From contig VFLI01000063.1 of NCBI GenBank assembly GCA_009885105.1, forward strand, positions 22,952-86,951: 64,000 nt of DNA, read 5' to 3'. Shown piece after piece: positions 1 through 8,011 of this stretch. Numbering within the stretch: position 1 is the first letter of the stretch; the number at the start of each line of letters is the position of its first letter. This DNA is from Spirochaetia bacterium (GTDB taxonomy: Bacteria > Spirochaetota > Leptospiria > Leptospirales > Leptonemataceae). The position numbers were made by a program, and so were the translations under genes. The notes under the pieces were generated by a model. That model made no database searches. It saw only the letters and a list, made by a program, of their open reading frames with translations, and was not told where the DNA came from.

Positions 1-576
1 TCGCGCCTCCGCGCCGAACCCCGGAATATCCAGAATCAGCTGCAGGGCCAGAGCGCTCACATTGGCGTGCGACACAATCACTCCGCGGGGACTGCCCGTT
101 GTGCCGGATGTGTACAGAAGTCCGAATGCATCCGCCGGCCTGACTGCCGAAGGTTCTGCGCTCTCCGCGAAATCCGGCAGAATTATTTCTTCAAAAGATC
201 GTGCCTTTTTTTCCGCGAAAATTTTCAGGTTTTTCGCGGTCGACAGAAATTCTTTTCCGTAAAATAGAGCCTTCGCTCCGCAGTCACTCAGGATCAATTC
301 AATTTCTCCCGCCGACAGCCGCCAGTTCAGCACCACCGGAATGATGCCTTTTAAAGAAGCGCCCAGTATCAGAAAATAAAGTTCCGGAGTATTCTGCTCA
401 AGAATGGCGAACCGGTCGCCGGCAGAAAGTCCGGATGCGAGTAGAAACGAAGCAGCACGCCGGGAAAATTCCCGCATCTGGAGATACGTGTATTCTCTTT
501 CTTCAAAATGAAGAGCGATGCGGTGCGGATGCGAATCGGCGCGAAAGTCGATCCACTGCGGACAGGTTTTATACAT
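1..576 (-). CDS. AMP-dependent acyl-CoA/acyl-ACP synthetase, N-terminal part (runs off window)
   Basis: The 192 readable codons match the N-terminal domain of the acyl-activating (ANL) family, which adenylates a carboxylic acid and loads it on CoA or a carrier protein. The adenylate P-loop YTSGTTGSPRG is at residues 155-165, preceded by the usual N-terminal features (ILEQNTPELYF near 58-68, G-x-IPVVLNWRLS near 78-88). The start ATG (574-576) overlaps the last 8 nt of the upstream SDR gene, which indicates translational coupling. It is the fourth gene of a leftward operon with two KAS III enzymes and the SDR, so it probably activates a fatty or aryl acid for, or releases it from, that pathway. 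Substrate-determining residues lie outside the window. Confidence 0.88.
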   Translation of the reverse strand, partial: MYKTCPQWIDFRADSHPHRIALHFEEREYTYLQMREFSRRAASFLLASGLSAGDRFAILEQNTPELYFLILGASLKGIIPVVLNWRLSAGEIELILSDCGAKALFYGKEFLSTAKNLKIFAEKKARSFEEIILPDFAESAEPSAVRPADAFGLLYTSGTTGSPRGVIVSHANVSALALQLILDIPGFGAEAR

Positions 577-1348
577 GATTTTTTACCATATCCTTGAGCG
601 GCCAGGCCAGGTCATATCCTCCGCAGACAGGCAGAACGACGCCCGTGATGTAGGAGGCGTCCGGATGAGCCAGCATGACAGCGGCATGCGCGATTTCACG
701 CACCTCCGCAGCCCGGCCGATAAGATTCATGCGCGAAAGCTGCTCGATCGTCGCTGTATCATAACGTTCTCTGACGCCCTGAGTATCTACAAGTCCGGCG
801 GCAATTCCGTTGGCTGTGATTCCCAGATGCGATTCTTCCACTGCCAGCGTTTTTACAAGACCCGTCAGAGCATTCTTCACAGCGCTGTAGGCGCCCTGCC
901 CCGGGCCTCCGGTAAAAACTATTGTTGAAAGAATCACAATCCAGCGTCCGAATTTTTCTTTTCTCTGAAAGGCAAGAATGTCCGGAAGCAGCGTTTCATA
1001 TACTATTATATTTTTATTAATATTTTCAGATATATCTCCCTGTCCCACAGACGCCAGGCGTTGATTGGGCCGGTAGGAATGAAAATTTCCTATGACAATG
1101 TGCGGCAGTCCATTCTGCTTTATGAAAGCCAGCAGATGATCGCAGCCTTCGCGCGTTGAAAGATCGGCGGGGACGATGCTGTGCTGATCCCCCGGCAGAA
1201 GTTTTTGAGCGGCAAGTAGATCGTTATTATTCCTTGCGGCAAGACAGACAGACGCGCCCATTTGAGCCAGAGAAACGGCGCATGCCAGTCCGATGCCCCG
1301 GCTTCCTCCTGTAACAAGCGCCCTTTTTCCTTTCAACGGCTGGTTCAT
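569..1348 (-). CDS. Short-chain dehydrogenase/reductase, FabG-like
   Basis: A 259-residue classical SDR, the usual family length. The NAD(P)-binding TGGSRGIG motif is at residues 13-20, the catalytic S141 precedes Y154-x-x-x-K158 (YSAVK), and the C-terminus ITGVVLPVCGGY is typical of 3-oxoacyl-ACP reductases. The normal NNAG motif is replaced by IGNFHS near residue 86, so substrate or stability may differ from true FabG. It lies 67 nt after a KAS III gene and overlaps the AMP-ligase by 8 nt. Reduction of a 3-ketoacyl intermediate made by the upstream synthases is the natural inference; the exact substrate cannot be read. Confidence 0.88.
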   Translation of the reverse strand: MNQPLKGKRALVTGGSRGIGLACAVSLAQMGASVCLAARNNNDLLAAQKLLPGDQHSIVPADLSTREGCDHLLAFIKQNGLPHIVIGNFHSYRPNQRLASVGQGDISENINKNIIVYETLLPDILAFQRKEKFGRWIVILSTIVFTGGPGQGAYSAVKNALTGLVKTLAVEESHLGITANGIAAGLVDTQGVRERYDTATIEQLSRMNLIGRAAEVREIAHAAVMLAHPDASYITGVVLPVCGGYDLAWPLKDMVKNHV

Positions 1349-1415
1349 TGCTGTCGCTTTTCAATCCTGATATCCGGTCCATTATGAGGGTAAGACTTAA
1401 AATTGCCAGTGTTTT

Positions 1416-2408
1416 TTACGGCATTCTGTATAACGCCGCGCCGCCCGCATATCCCGCGCCGGCCGTCGTCATCAGAATCAGCGAACCCGGTTTCATGCCT
1501 TTGCGAAAGGCTGCGTCGAAAGAGTATGGTATCGTTCCCGAAATTGTGTTGCCCGTCCGGTTTATGGTCACGACGACGCGATTTTCCTGTATGCCCAGAT
1601 TAGCTGCGACTGTTTTCATGATCGCAAGATTGGCCTGATGCGGAATAAAATAATTGATCTCTTTCGTTTCAACACCCGACCTTTCGCAGACCAGCCGCGA
1701 AAGACGCGTCATAATTTCAACGGCGTCATCAAAAATAATTTTCCCGTCGACCATCAGACGGGCCGTGTGCAGATTTTTCTCAACAGTTTCACGGCTGGCC
1801 GGCATAGCGCTGCCGCCTGCGGGCGTATAAAAATTCAGAGCCCTGGATCCGTCAGACCAGAGTTCGCAGTCCAGGAGGCCCCCCGGGCCGTCATGAGCGG
1901 AGAGAACAAAAGCGCCGGCGCCGTCCGCAAAAAGAGGGGCCAGCCTTCTGTCGGCAAGGTCCACAAAGCGCGACTTGATATCCGCGCCGATCACCAGCAC
2001 ATGCCGAAGCCCTGTCCGGATCAGACGCCCCCCGTGATCCAGTCCGAATAGAAAACTGGCGCAGGCCGACTGCTTGTCCTCAGCCGGGCAGTCCGCGCCG
2101 ATCAGATTCTGGACTTTGCAGGCGGCAGCCGGCGAAGTCCAGTCTCCTGTCGTCGTGCACAGAATGATGCGATCCAGATCCTTCGCATGGATCTCCGCAC
2201 TTTCCAGAGCGAGTTTTGCGGCCTCAGCGGAAATATGGCTGACCGCTTCTCCTTCCCCGGCCCAGTGCCTCTCTTCAATTCCGAGATGAGCGCGGATCCA
2301 GGCATCCGTTGTGTTCAGATGCAGACGATCGATCAATTCCTGATTGGAGATTGCCGGTCCCGGAAGAAAACCGCCCGTCCCTGCAATTTTTACATTCCAC
2401 TGTTTCAT
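1416..2408 (-). CDS. 3-oxoacyl-ACP synthase III (KAS III/FabH-like), copy 2 of the operon
   Basis: A 330-residue thiolase-fold condensing enzyme of normal FabH length. The full catalytic triad is visible: C116 in SACASF, H257 in IPHQAN and N287 in INRTGNTIS. The C-terminal glycine-rich segment MTTAGAGYAGGAALY closes the fold. KAS III enzymes condense an acyl-CoA starter with malonyl-ACP. It is 18 nt downstream of a second, divergent KAS III gene, and the pair is followed by an SDR and an acyl ligase. This grouping suggests a dedicated lipid or ketide product rather than housekeeping initiation of fatty-acid synthesis. Confidence 0.9.
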   Translation of the reverse strand: MKQWNVKIAGTGGFLPGPAISNQELIDRLHLNTTDAWIRAHLGIEERHWAGEGEAVSHISAEAAKLALESAEIHAKDLDRIILCTTTGDWTSPAAACKVQNLIGADCPAEDKQSACASFLFGLDHGGRLIRTGLRHVLVIGADIKSRFVDLADRRLAPLFADGAGAFVLSAHDGPGGLLDCELWSDGSRALNFYTPAGGSAMPASRETVEKNLHTARLMVDGKIIFDDAVEIMTRLSRLVCERSGVETKEINYFIPHQANLAIMKTVAANLGIQENRVVVTINRTGNTISGTIPYSFDAAFRKGMKPGSLILMTTAGAGYAGGAALYRMP

Positions 2409-2426
2409 AAGTATCCAGATATCCGA

Positions 2427-3473
2427 TTAAACCGTGATCAGCAGTCCGCCCCAGGAAATGCCGCCCCCCACGGCATTGAGCATCACCCGGGATTCCGGCC
2501 TTATTTTTCCGCTGTTGAGCGCATCCTGCATCGCCAGCAGAATCGAAATGCAGCCGCAGTTGCCGTACTTCGATACGCGATCCACCAGCTTTTCACGCGT
2601 GAAGCCGGATTCAACGGCGCTGTATTCAATCATGGGTCGGTTTACCTGGTGCGGTATGTAAGCGTCAATTTGATCCGGGCGCAGACTGGAAATTTCCAGA
2701 AGTTGTTTCGGCGCGTCCGTCCATTTTGCGCGCGTGAAATCTTCGATTTCTCCGGACTGTTTGAGCTCATAGGCGCCGCTGTCCATATCTTCCAGAACGG
2801 GCGGCAGATAACCCGGCACACCGATCAGCGAAGAAAGGGAACCGTCCGTATTCAAAACGGACGCTGTCAGTCCGCGTGAGTTGTTGTCGACTCTGCCGAT
2901 CACAACGGCCGCGCCGCCGTCAGAGGCGGCATACACAAGCGGGCTTTTTCTGGGAGTGACCTTTGTGAGAGTTTCGCCGCATGCAATCAAAACGCGGTCG
3001 GCTCCGCCGTCAATGAACCGGTACGCGGCGGCAAGGGCAAAAACAGAAGATGCGCAGCCTGATTTCATTTCGAAAGCAGCGCAGCGAAGACCGAGCCTGC
3101 CCCCGACAACCGCTGCAGTCGATGAAGTATAAAAAGGCGAAGTTGTTGTTGCCGTGATAAAGAGGTCGATATCGCCCGCTTCGCAGTGAGAATTGTGCAG
3201 AGCCTCTTTCGCGGCCGCCTCCATCAGATCGGCGGAGGTCGTCTCATTTCTGGAGATTTTATCGCCCGGCGTATGTGTCCAGAACCTGGTTTGAAAACCG
3301 TGCGCTGTGTGCGGATGATCGGGATCCAATCCCTTTCCGCGCATTTTTGCAGGCCAGTCGTCTCCGTACAGTAGAGAATGAATTTCTTCATTCTCTACAA
3401 ATCGCCCCAGATCAGGACTGAGAGAGCGGCCCATTCCCAGAATTGCAGCGCCGGAAACGCCTTTTGTGATCAA
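2427..3473 (-). CDS. 3-oxoacyl-ACP synthase III-like protein, copy 1 of the operon (TTG start)
   Basis: A 348-residue KAS III-type enzyme with C140 (SGCASS), H275 (IPHQVN) and N305 (YGNCGC) forming an intact triad. The residues around the catalytic Asn are unusual (GNCGCIS instead of GNTSAAS), and the N-terminal third is longer than in E. coli FabH, which places it with the specialised OleA/DarB-like branches rather than housekeeping FabH. The start is TTG at 3471-3473, chosen because GAGG sits six bases upstream and no in-frame ATG fits. It opens the operon 30 nt after the lipoprotein gene at 3503. Confidence 0.87.
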   Translation of the reverse strand: MITKGVSGAAILGMGRSLSPDLGRFVENEEIHSLLYGDDWPAKMRGKGLDPDHPHTAHGFQTRFWTHTPGDKISRNETTSADLMEAAAKEALHNSHCEAGDIDLFITATTTSPFYTSSTAAVVGGRLGLRCAAFEMKSGCASSVFALAAAYRFIDGGADRVLIACGETLTKVTPRKSPLVYAASDGGAAVVIGRVDNNSRGLTASVLNTDGSLSSLIGVPGYLPPVLEDMDSGAYELKQSGEIEDFTRAKWTDAPKQLLEISSLRPDQIDAYIPHQVNRPMIEYSAVESGFTREKLVDRVSKYGNCGCISILLAMQDALNSGKIRPESRVMLNAVGGGISWGGLLITV

Positions 3474-3502
3474 AGAAACCTCGTTTTATTTTCAAAAAAA
3501 GT

Positions 3503-4171
3503 TCAGTATACTTTGCCGTCTGTCTGCTGGCAGAGTACCAGGTGGCTGGCGGTTTTCAGATCGTAGGTTTCTACAGCTCCGTATTTGTTCACACGGCCCT
3601 GCGTGTCCGAGTAGTAATAATTGGCCCAGATGAGATTTGTTCCGAGTTCCGGAAAAGCGCTGTTGAGGCTTGAATTTTTCAGTATTGCTTCCAGCACGCT
3701 GGAATATGCAACGCGCCAGGTTTTGCCGGCCGTGTTGTCCACATTGCAGGAATCGTACGCGGCAGAAACACCGAGGTTGTTCAATCGTCCGTATGTATCA
3801 TTGCAGGAATTGTTGTTGACGCTGCAGTACTGCAGAGCCGTGGCGCCGTACTGATTCTCCGCCGTGGTCCCCGCATTTCCGCGGCAGTTGTTCGATGCAC
3901 CCGCATATGTCTGACCCTGCAGACATTTTTTCACCAGAGTGTCAATGTAGGAATAGCCACCGGAAGTTTTCAGCACCCGCACCGTTCCGTTGCCCATATC
4001 CGTGAGAGTGATTGTGATGGCGTACGTATTCTGAGTTCCAGGATTGATGCTGGACCACCAGGGGAAAGATCCTTCGCTGCTGTCATACTCTGTCCTATGA
4101 CATTTGAATATCAATAGGAAGGATGCGGTCAGCATCAGATAGGCCAGCGCAAATTTATTGATCTTCTTCAT
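3503..4171 (-). CDS. Exported Cys-rich protein, probable lipoprotein, possible Lcl/DUF1566 relative
   Basis: 222 residues with a charged N-terminus (MKKINK) and a hydrophobic segment ending in LLIFKC (C24). Spirochaetal lipoboxes are relaxed, but Lys before the Cys is unusual, so lipidation is uncertain. The mature part is rich in Cys, Asn and Tyr, with TWRVAYSSVLEAI resembling the WR(L/V)PT-type motif of Lcl/DUF1566 domains seen more clearly in the protein at 47656-48891. Function is unknown; it is likely envelope-located. It is transcribed towards the KAS operon and divergently from the AAA ATPase. Confidence 0.65.
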   Translation of the reverse strand: MKKINKFALAYLMLTASFLLIFKCHRTEYDSSEGSFPWWSSINPGTQNTYAITITLTDMGNGTVRVLKTSGGYSYIDTLVKKCLQGQTYAGASNNCRGNAGTTAENQYGATALQYCSVNNNSCNDTYGRLNNLGVSAAYDSCNVDNTAGKTWRVAYSSVLEAILKNSSLNSAFPELGTNLIWANYYYSDTQGRVNKYGAVETYDLKTASHLVLCQQTDGKVY

Positions 4172-4416
4172 AATTCGATTTCTGCATTCGCCCGATTTAT
4201 GTTGATACTATTCCTTACTATGATTTAAAGATATCCGGATTTTTGATTTTTTTCTATTTTTTTGCCAAAACACGCATTTTTGCATTATTTTTGTGCATTT
4301 TCCTTGTCGAAAGTTTTTCAATTGCCATCAATTCCTGGAGAGTTCTTATTAAAAAGGTAAGTATTTATTAATAATTCGGGAGCAGCGGCGCAGAATCAAA
4401 GCCCGAAAGGATTCCC
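4172..4416. promoter_or_regulatory. AT-rich divergent intergenic region
   Basis: 245 bp between the lipoprotein (leftward) and the ATPase (rightward). It is strongly AT-rich with long T runs and must hold both promoters. A TTATTAAAAAGGTAAG stretch near 4346 and TATTTATTAATAA near 4361 are plausible -10 material for the ATPase, but I cannot define a convincing -35/-10 pair. Confidence 0.35.
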
Positions 4417-6045
4417 ATGCAGATCAAGATACCCCGCGAAGCCATAGACGAGATCAAAAGCAAATTCAACTGCGAAGAAGACGATGCGGTTCGAGCCTAC
4501 AGTCTGGCATCCGGACGCGCGGCCACCGCTTTCACAGAAACTCTCGACGAGGAACTCGGCAAAAAATCGGCCGAAACTCCGGTTCTGAAACTTTTCACGC
4601 CCAGAGAAATCAAACAGCATCTGGACAAATTCGTAATCGGGCAGGAAGAATACAAAAAGCGATTCTGCATTTCCACGGCCTATCATTTCGCCACGGTGAG
4701 GTACCTGAGAGAAAAAAAAGATATGGACGAAAAACTGGTCCGCCGGTTCCGCAAAAAAAATACAATCATCGCGGGACCGACAGGCAGCGGCAAAACATAC
4801 TGCGCGGAAGTGCTCGGCGATCTGCTGTCCGTGCCCACTCTGATCATTGACTCCACAGACTACACGGAAGCCGGTTATGTCGGCAAGAGCGCGGACGACA
4901 TGATACGTGAACTCATCGACATGGCGCCCGGCGCCGACCGGCGCGCCCAGGCGAGGTTCATCTCGGAAAACGGCGGCATCATATTCATCGACGAGATCGA
5001 CAAGAAATCAAAAGACGGCGCCGGAATGGTCGGGCACGACATATCGCGGGAAGGTTTCCAGCGCAGCCTTTTAAAATTAATGGAGCGAAAACTGGTGCCG
5101 ATAGAAAATCCATACTCGGCCGCGGCGCAGATACAGGAGGCGATGGAGAAACAGCAGGGACATAAACCGGGCAAAGAGGATTCGCGGATGCTGGCCACGG
5201 ACAATATTCTTTTTGTTCTGGGAGGCTCGTTTGAACGCGCCGCTGAAAGTCTGATCAAGCTGATCCGCAAGCGGGTGGAACACCACGGTCAGCTCACAGA
5301 AGAAGGCGACATCATCGTCCGCGGTTTTGAGGAATTGGCGGGCGGGAAATCTTCCGCTCAGAGTGAAAAACAGGATCTCCGGAATTATCTGGCTGAGGCA
5401 AATGCGGACGATTATATCCGGTTCGGTCTTCTGCCGGAGCTTGTCGGGCGCGCGCCGATTCGCACATACGTCAATGCTCTGTCAAAAAAAGATCTCGTTC
5501 GAATCATGAGCGACACGGAGGATTCCATTCTCAATCAGTACCGGCTCGAATTCTCTCTGTTCGGAATCACCGCCGATTTTTCGGAAGACGCCGTGGAATA
5601 CGCCGCGGAGCTCGCCGAAAAAGAGCGGACGGGGGCCCGGGCGCTTGTCAGTGTCTGGGAAACGATCCTCACCGATTTCCAGTTTGAACTTCCGGGATCG
5701 GCTCTGAAATCACTGAATGTGACCCGCGAATTGTGCGAAAGACCCCGTGATGCTCTGCTGGACCTTCTCGAACGCAGCCCGTTTTCGGAATTCATTGAAA
5801 AATTCCAGCGCGAGCACGGCATCGAACTCATCATAGACAAAGATGTTCAGCAGCACATCCGCGATATCGCCCGTGAAAGTAAGAAAGAACTGGCGGCAAC
5901 TCTGGATGAATTGCTGGCTGGAACAGCCGCCCTGAATTATATGGATCATCGCGGGCAGTTCCGGATCACCAACGAAATGGTGGACGATCCAAAATATTTT
6001 GACAGACTTTTTTCCGAATGGTATCTGCAGAGAAAACGAAGCTGA
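4417..6045 (+). CDS. ClpX-like AAA+ ATPase without zinc-binding domain
   Basis: 542 residues. The AAA+ core is ClpX/HslU-like: KQHLDKFVIGQEEYKK near 66-81, Walker A GPTGSGKT at 120-127, pore loop GYVG at 163-166, Walker B IIFIDEID at 188-195, and a sensor region LLPELVGRAPI. ClpX proteins unfold tagged substrates for ClpP. This one lacks the N-terminal four-Cys zinc domain, has a Gln/Lys-rich insertion (PYSAAAQIQEAMEKQQGHK) where the ClpP-binding loop would be expected, and carries about 110 extra C-terminal residues. No ClpP gene is nearby. It may be a stand-alone unfoldase or remodelling factor. Followed 12 nt later by the hydrolase gene. Confidence 0.85.
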   Translation: MQIKIPREAIDEIKSKFNCEEDDAVRAYSLASGRAATAFTETLDEELGKKSAETPVLKLFTPREIKQHLDKFVIGQEEYKKRFCISTAYHFATVRYLREKKDMDEKLVRRFRKKNTIIAGPTGSGKTYCAEVLGDLLSVPTLIIDSTDYTEAGYVGKSADDMIRELIDMAPGADRRAQARFISENGGIIFIDEIDKKSKDGAGMVGHDISREGFQRSLLKLMERKLVPIENPYSAAAQIQEAMEKQQGHKPGKEDSRMLATDNILFVLGGSFERAAESLIKLIRKRVEHHGQLTEEGDIIVRGFEELAGGKSSAQSEKQDLRNYLAEANADDYIRFGLLPELVGRAPIRTYVNALSKKDLVRIMSDTEDSILNQYRLEFSLFGITADFSEDAVEYAAELAEKERTGARALVSVWETILTDFQFELPGSALKSLNVTRELCERPRDALLDLLERSPFSEFIEKFQREHGIELIIDKDVQQHIRDIARESKKELAATLDELLAGTAALNYMDHRGQFRITNEMVDDPKYFDRLFSEWYLQRKRS

Positions 6046-6057
6046 GACCAAGAACCG

Positions 6058-6861
6058 ATGCGCCCGCATAAAATACCGCGATGGATCTGTTTGAGTGCGA
6101 CTGTTGTATTCAGTCTTCTGTTTCTGACTGCGAACTGCGCTGCCGGACCGTCCAGGCGAGATGCGGTCTTCAACATCCGGACAGACAACAGCATTCCCGT
6201 CGATGTGTATCTTCCGGACAGGCCGCCTTCCGGCGCTTCGATTCTGCTGATTCACGGCTTCATGCATTACAAAGAAGGGCACAGAGAAAATGCGCGATGG
6301 TTTGCCGCCCGGGGCTGGATCGTTTATGTTCCGGATCTGAATTACACACTTCTTTCGCCGAATACGGAGGAACGTGTTTCTGATGTGAGCGCTCTGCTTG
6401 CCTGGATTCGATCCCGGCCGAATACAGATCCGAACCGGATCGTCCTTGTGGGACACTCGGCGGGCGGTCTGACGGCCCTCCTGGCTGCCTCAAAAGAGAA
6501 AGTGGCCGGAGTGGTCGGCTGGGACCAGGTTGTTTCTGCAGGAAGGCCCGGCACGCAATCTCGCGCGATTGCTCCCTCCGATCTTGCGCAGATCCGCTGT
6601 CCGGCGCTTCTGATTGAGTCGCCCCCGCAGAGCTGCAACAATGAACGAGATCAGGGTTATGATATTTTTCCGCTGCTCGCCTCAACTATGAAGAAAAGAA
6701 TCACAATCCCCGGCAGCAGCCACTGCGATTTTCCGGATGACAGTTTTGCCTGCGGACTTGTCTGCGGACCGGCAAACGAAGAAAATCATCGTCTTATTCT
6801 GGAAACTACGGCCGCCTGGCTGGAGATGGAAATACTCGGGCAGAGTGCAGAAAAAAAATAG
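6058..6861 (+). CDS. Alpha/beta-hydrolase lipoprotein
   Basis: 267 residues. A hydrophobic leader ends in FLTANC (C27), a plausible spirochaetal lipobox. The mature part is an alpha/beta hydrolase: oxyanion segment LLIHGFMHY near 63-71, nucleophile elbow GHSAGG with S134, and a late SSHCDF supplying the catalytic His. It resembles chlorophyllase/dienelactone-hydrolase-like esterases; the substrate is unknown. It follows the AAA ATPase by 12 nt and probably shares its transcript. It converges with the SGNH gene, only 4 nt apart. Confidence 0.83.
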   Translation: MRPHKIPRWICLSATVVFSLLFLTANCAAGPSRRDAVFNIRTDNSIPVDVYLPDRPPSGASILLIHGFMHYKEGHRENARWFAARGWIVYVPDLNYTLLSPNTEERVSDVSALLAWIRSRPNTDPNRIVLVGHSAGGLTALLAASKEKVAGVVGWDQVVSAGRPGTQSRAIAPSDLAQIRCPALLIESPPQSCNNERDQGYDIFPLLASTMKKRITIPGSSHCDFPDDSFACGLVCGPANEENHRLILETTAAWLEMEILGQSAEKK

Positions 6862-6865
6862 TATC

Positions 6866-8002
6866 CTACTGAGTCTGAGTTCGCCGGCTCCTCCAGAGCT
6901 TCAGGAGATTCTCTGCCAGAGCATGGGTGAATTTTTCCGCCCCCTCTCTATTCAGATGCACCGTATCAGCAAAATAGATATCGGGATCTTTTTCGCCGGA
7001 AAATAAATTTCTCATATCAATACGGCGCCCGGCGCTCACATGCCGCGTCCAGAGTTCCGCCATCTTGCGCGAATTCTCATCTCGAAACAGCGTTGAAAGA
7101 GGCGGAATCACAGTAACAGAATGCAGGCCGTCGCGCTCCATTTCCCTGTAGAATATTTCGAGCTGTCGAAAAAATAACTCCGACCGCGCGGCGGCATCGG
7201 GCGAATCCGCTGCAGGCAGCATGCCGTAAAGACGACAGCCTTCATTGACAGCCTCCCTGTGAGCCTCGTCAGTTACACGAATTCCTTTTGCATCGAACTC
7301 CGGCATTCTGTGAGAACTGACTTCCAGACACTCCGACAGGTCCCGGGCGCGGTAAATGGTGAGCCGGTAATTGACCGAGTTATCCGGCTGCAGAGGCCCT
7401 TCGCGCGAAAGTTGGTTCAGGCGCCGGATGCGTTCCCCTGGATTTAAAAAAAGATCCCGAACATCGTTCTGATAGGATGCCAGCCTGACGTTGAAATAAA
7501 AAAAATCGCTCAAAGACGGAGAGATCCGATATTCAACCATCAGTCCCAGAACCTGAGAAGCGGAAAACCGAGACAGCATGGCCCTGGCGGGCTTTTCGAG
7601 AGGGCGGCGGGCAGTCATGGGAAAGCTATTTTCGGAAACGTGAATTGTGTATTTTATAGAAGGAAATTTATTTTTCATTCTCCGGTACAGAAGATTCTGC
7701 ACAATCAGCGGCGCGCCGTCACAGGCTGCCGATATCGCGGAAATATTTTCCTTTCTCAATGCCTCATTCAGCCGGCCAAGAAGAATCCCCTGCCTTGCCA
7801 CGGATGTTCCCAGAATTAAGATCTCCGGGCGATCGTTCGACTTTTCCGACCAGTCCAGAATTCTCTGCACAGAACGGGCGGCGGAGCGCGGCTGCATCCA
7901 CCTGTCGTACATGCCCGAGCGCAGGAACAGCTCCAGAAGCAAAAACAGCGAAAGCGGAATCCAGAACCGGATATCTTTAATATATTTAATAAATTCTTTC
8001 AT
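6866..8002 (-). CDS. SGNH-fold membrane-anchored partner of the MBOAT acyltransferase
   Basis: 378 residues with one N-terminal membrane segment (WIPLSLFLLLELFL, 14-27) and a periplasmic SGNH/GDSL-like domain: ILILGTSVAR with candidate nucleophile S67, and a C-terminal D346-x-x-H349 (DTVHLNREG) matching the SGNH Asp-His block. AlgJ/AlgX, DltD and PatB-type proteins pair with MBOAT proteins to move acyl groups onto an extracellular polymer, and this gene follows the MBOAT gene by only 9 nt. I infer O-acetylation or acylation of a surface polysaccharide. Confidence 0.8.
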   Translation of the reverse strand: MKEFIKYIKDIRFWIPLSLFLLLELFLRSGMYDRWMQPRSAARSVQRILDWSEKSNDRPEILILGTSVARQGILLGRLNEALRKENISAISAACDGAPLIVQNLLYRRMKNKFPSIKYTIHVSENSFPMTARRPLEKPARAMLSRFSASQVLGLMVEYRISPSLSDFFYFNVRLASYQNDVRDLFLNPGERIRRLNQLSREGPLQPDNSVNYRLTIYRARDLSECLEVSSHRMPEFDAKGIRVTDEAHREAVNEGCRLYGMLPAADSPDAAARSELFFRQLEIFYREMERDGLHSVTVIPPLSTLFRDENSRKMAELWTRHVSAGRRIDMRNLFSGEKDPDIYFADTVHLNREGAEKFTHALAENLLKLWRSRRTQTQ

Positions 8003-8011
8003 ATATTATTT

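Noticed and set aside
1..3473. Labelling the lipid operon as OleABCD
   Set aside because: The SDR is a short classical type, not an extended OleD-like dehydrogenase, and no OleB hydrolase is present.
4417..6045. Calling the AAA+ protein HslU or ClpX outright
   Set aside because: It has features of the ClpX/HslU clade but lacks the zinc domain and no hslV or clpP is adjacent, so only 'ClpX-like' is supported.
5710..6456. 248-codon minus-strand frame spanning the ATPase/hydrolase junction
   Set aside because: Antisense to two well-supported genes; no motif or ribosome site.
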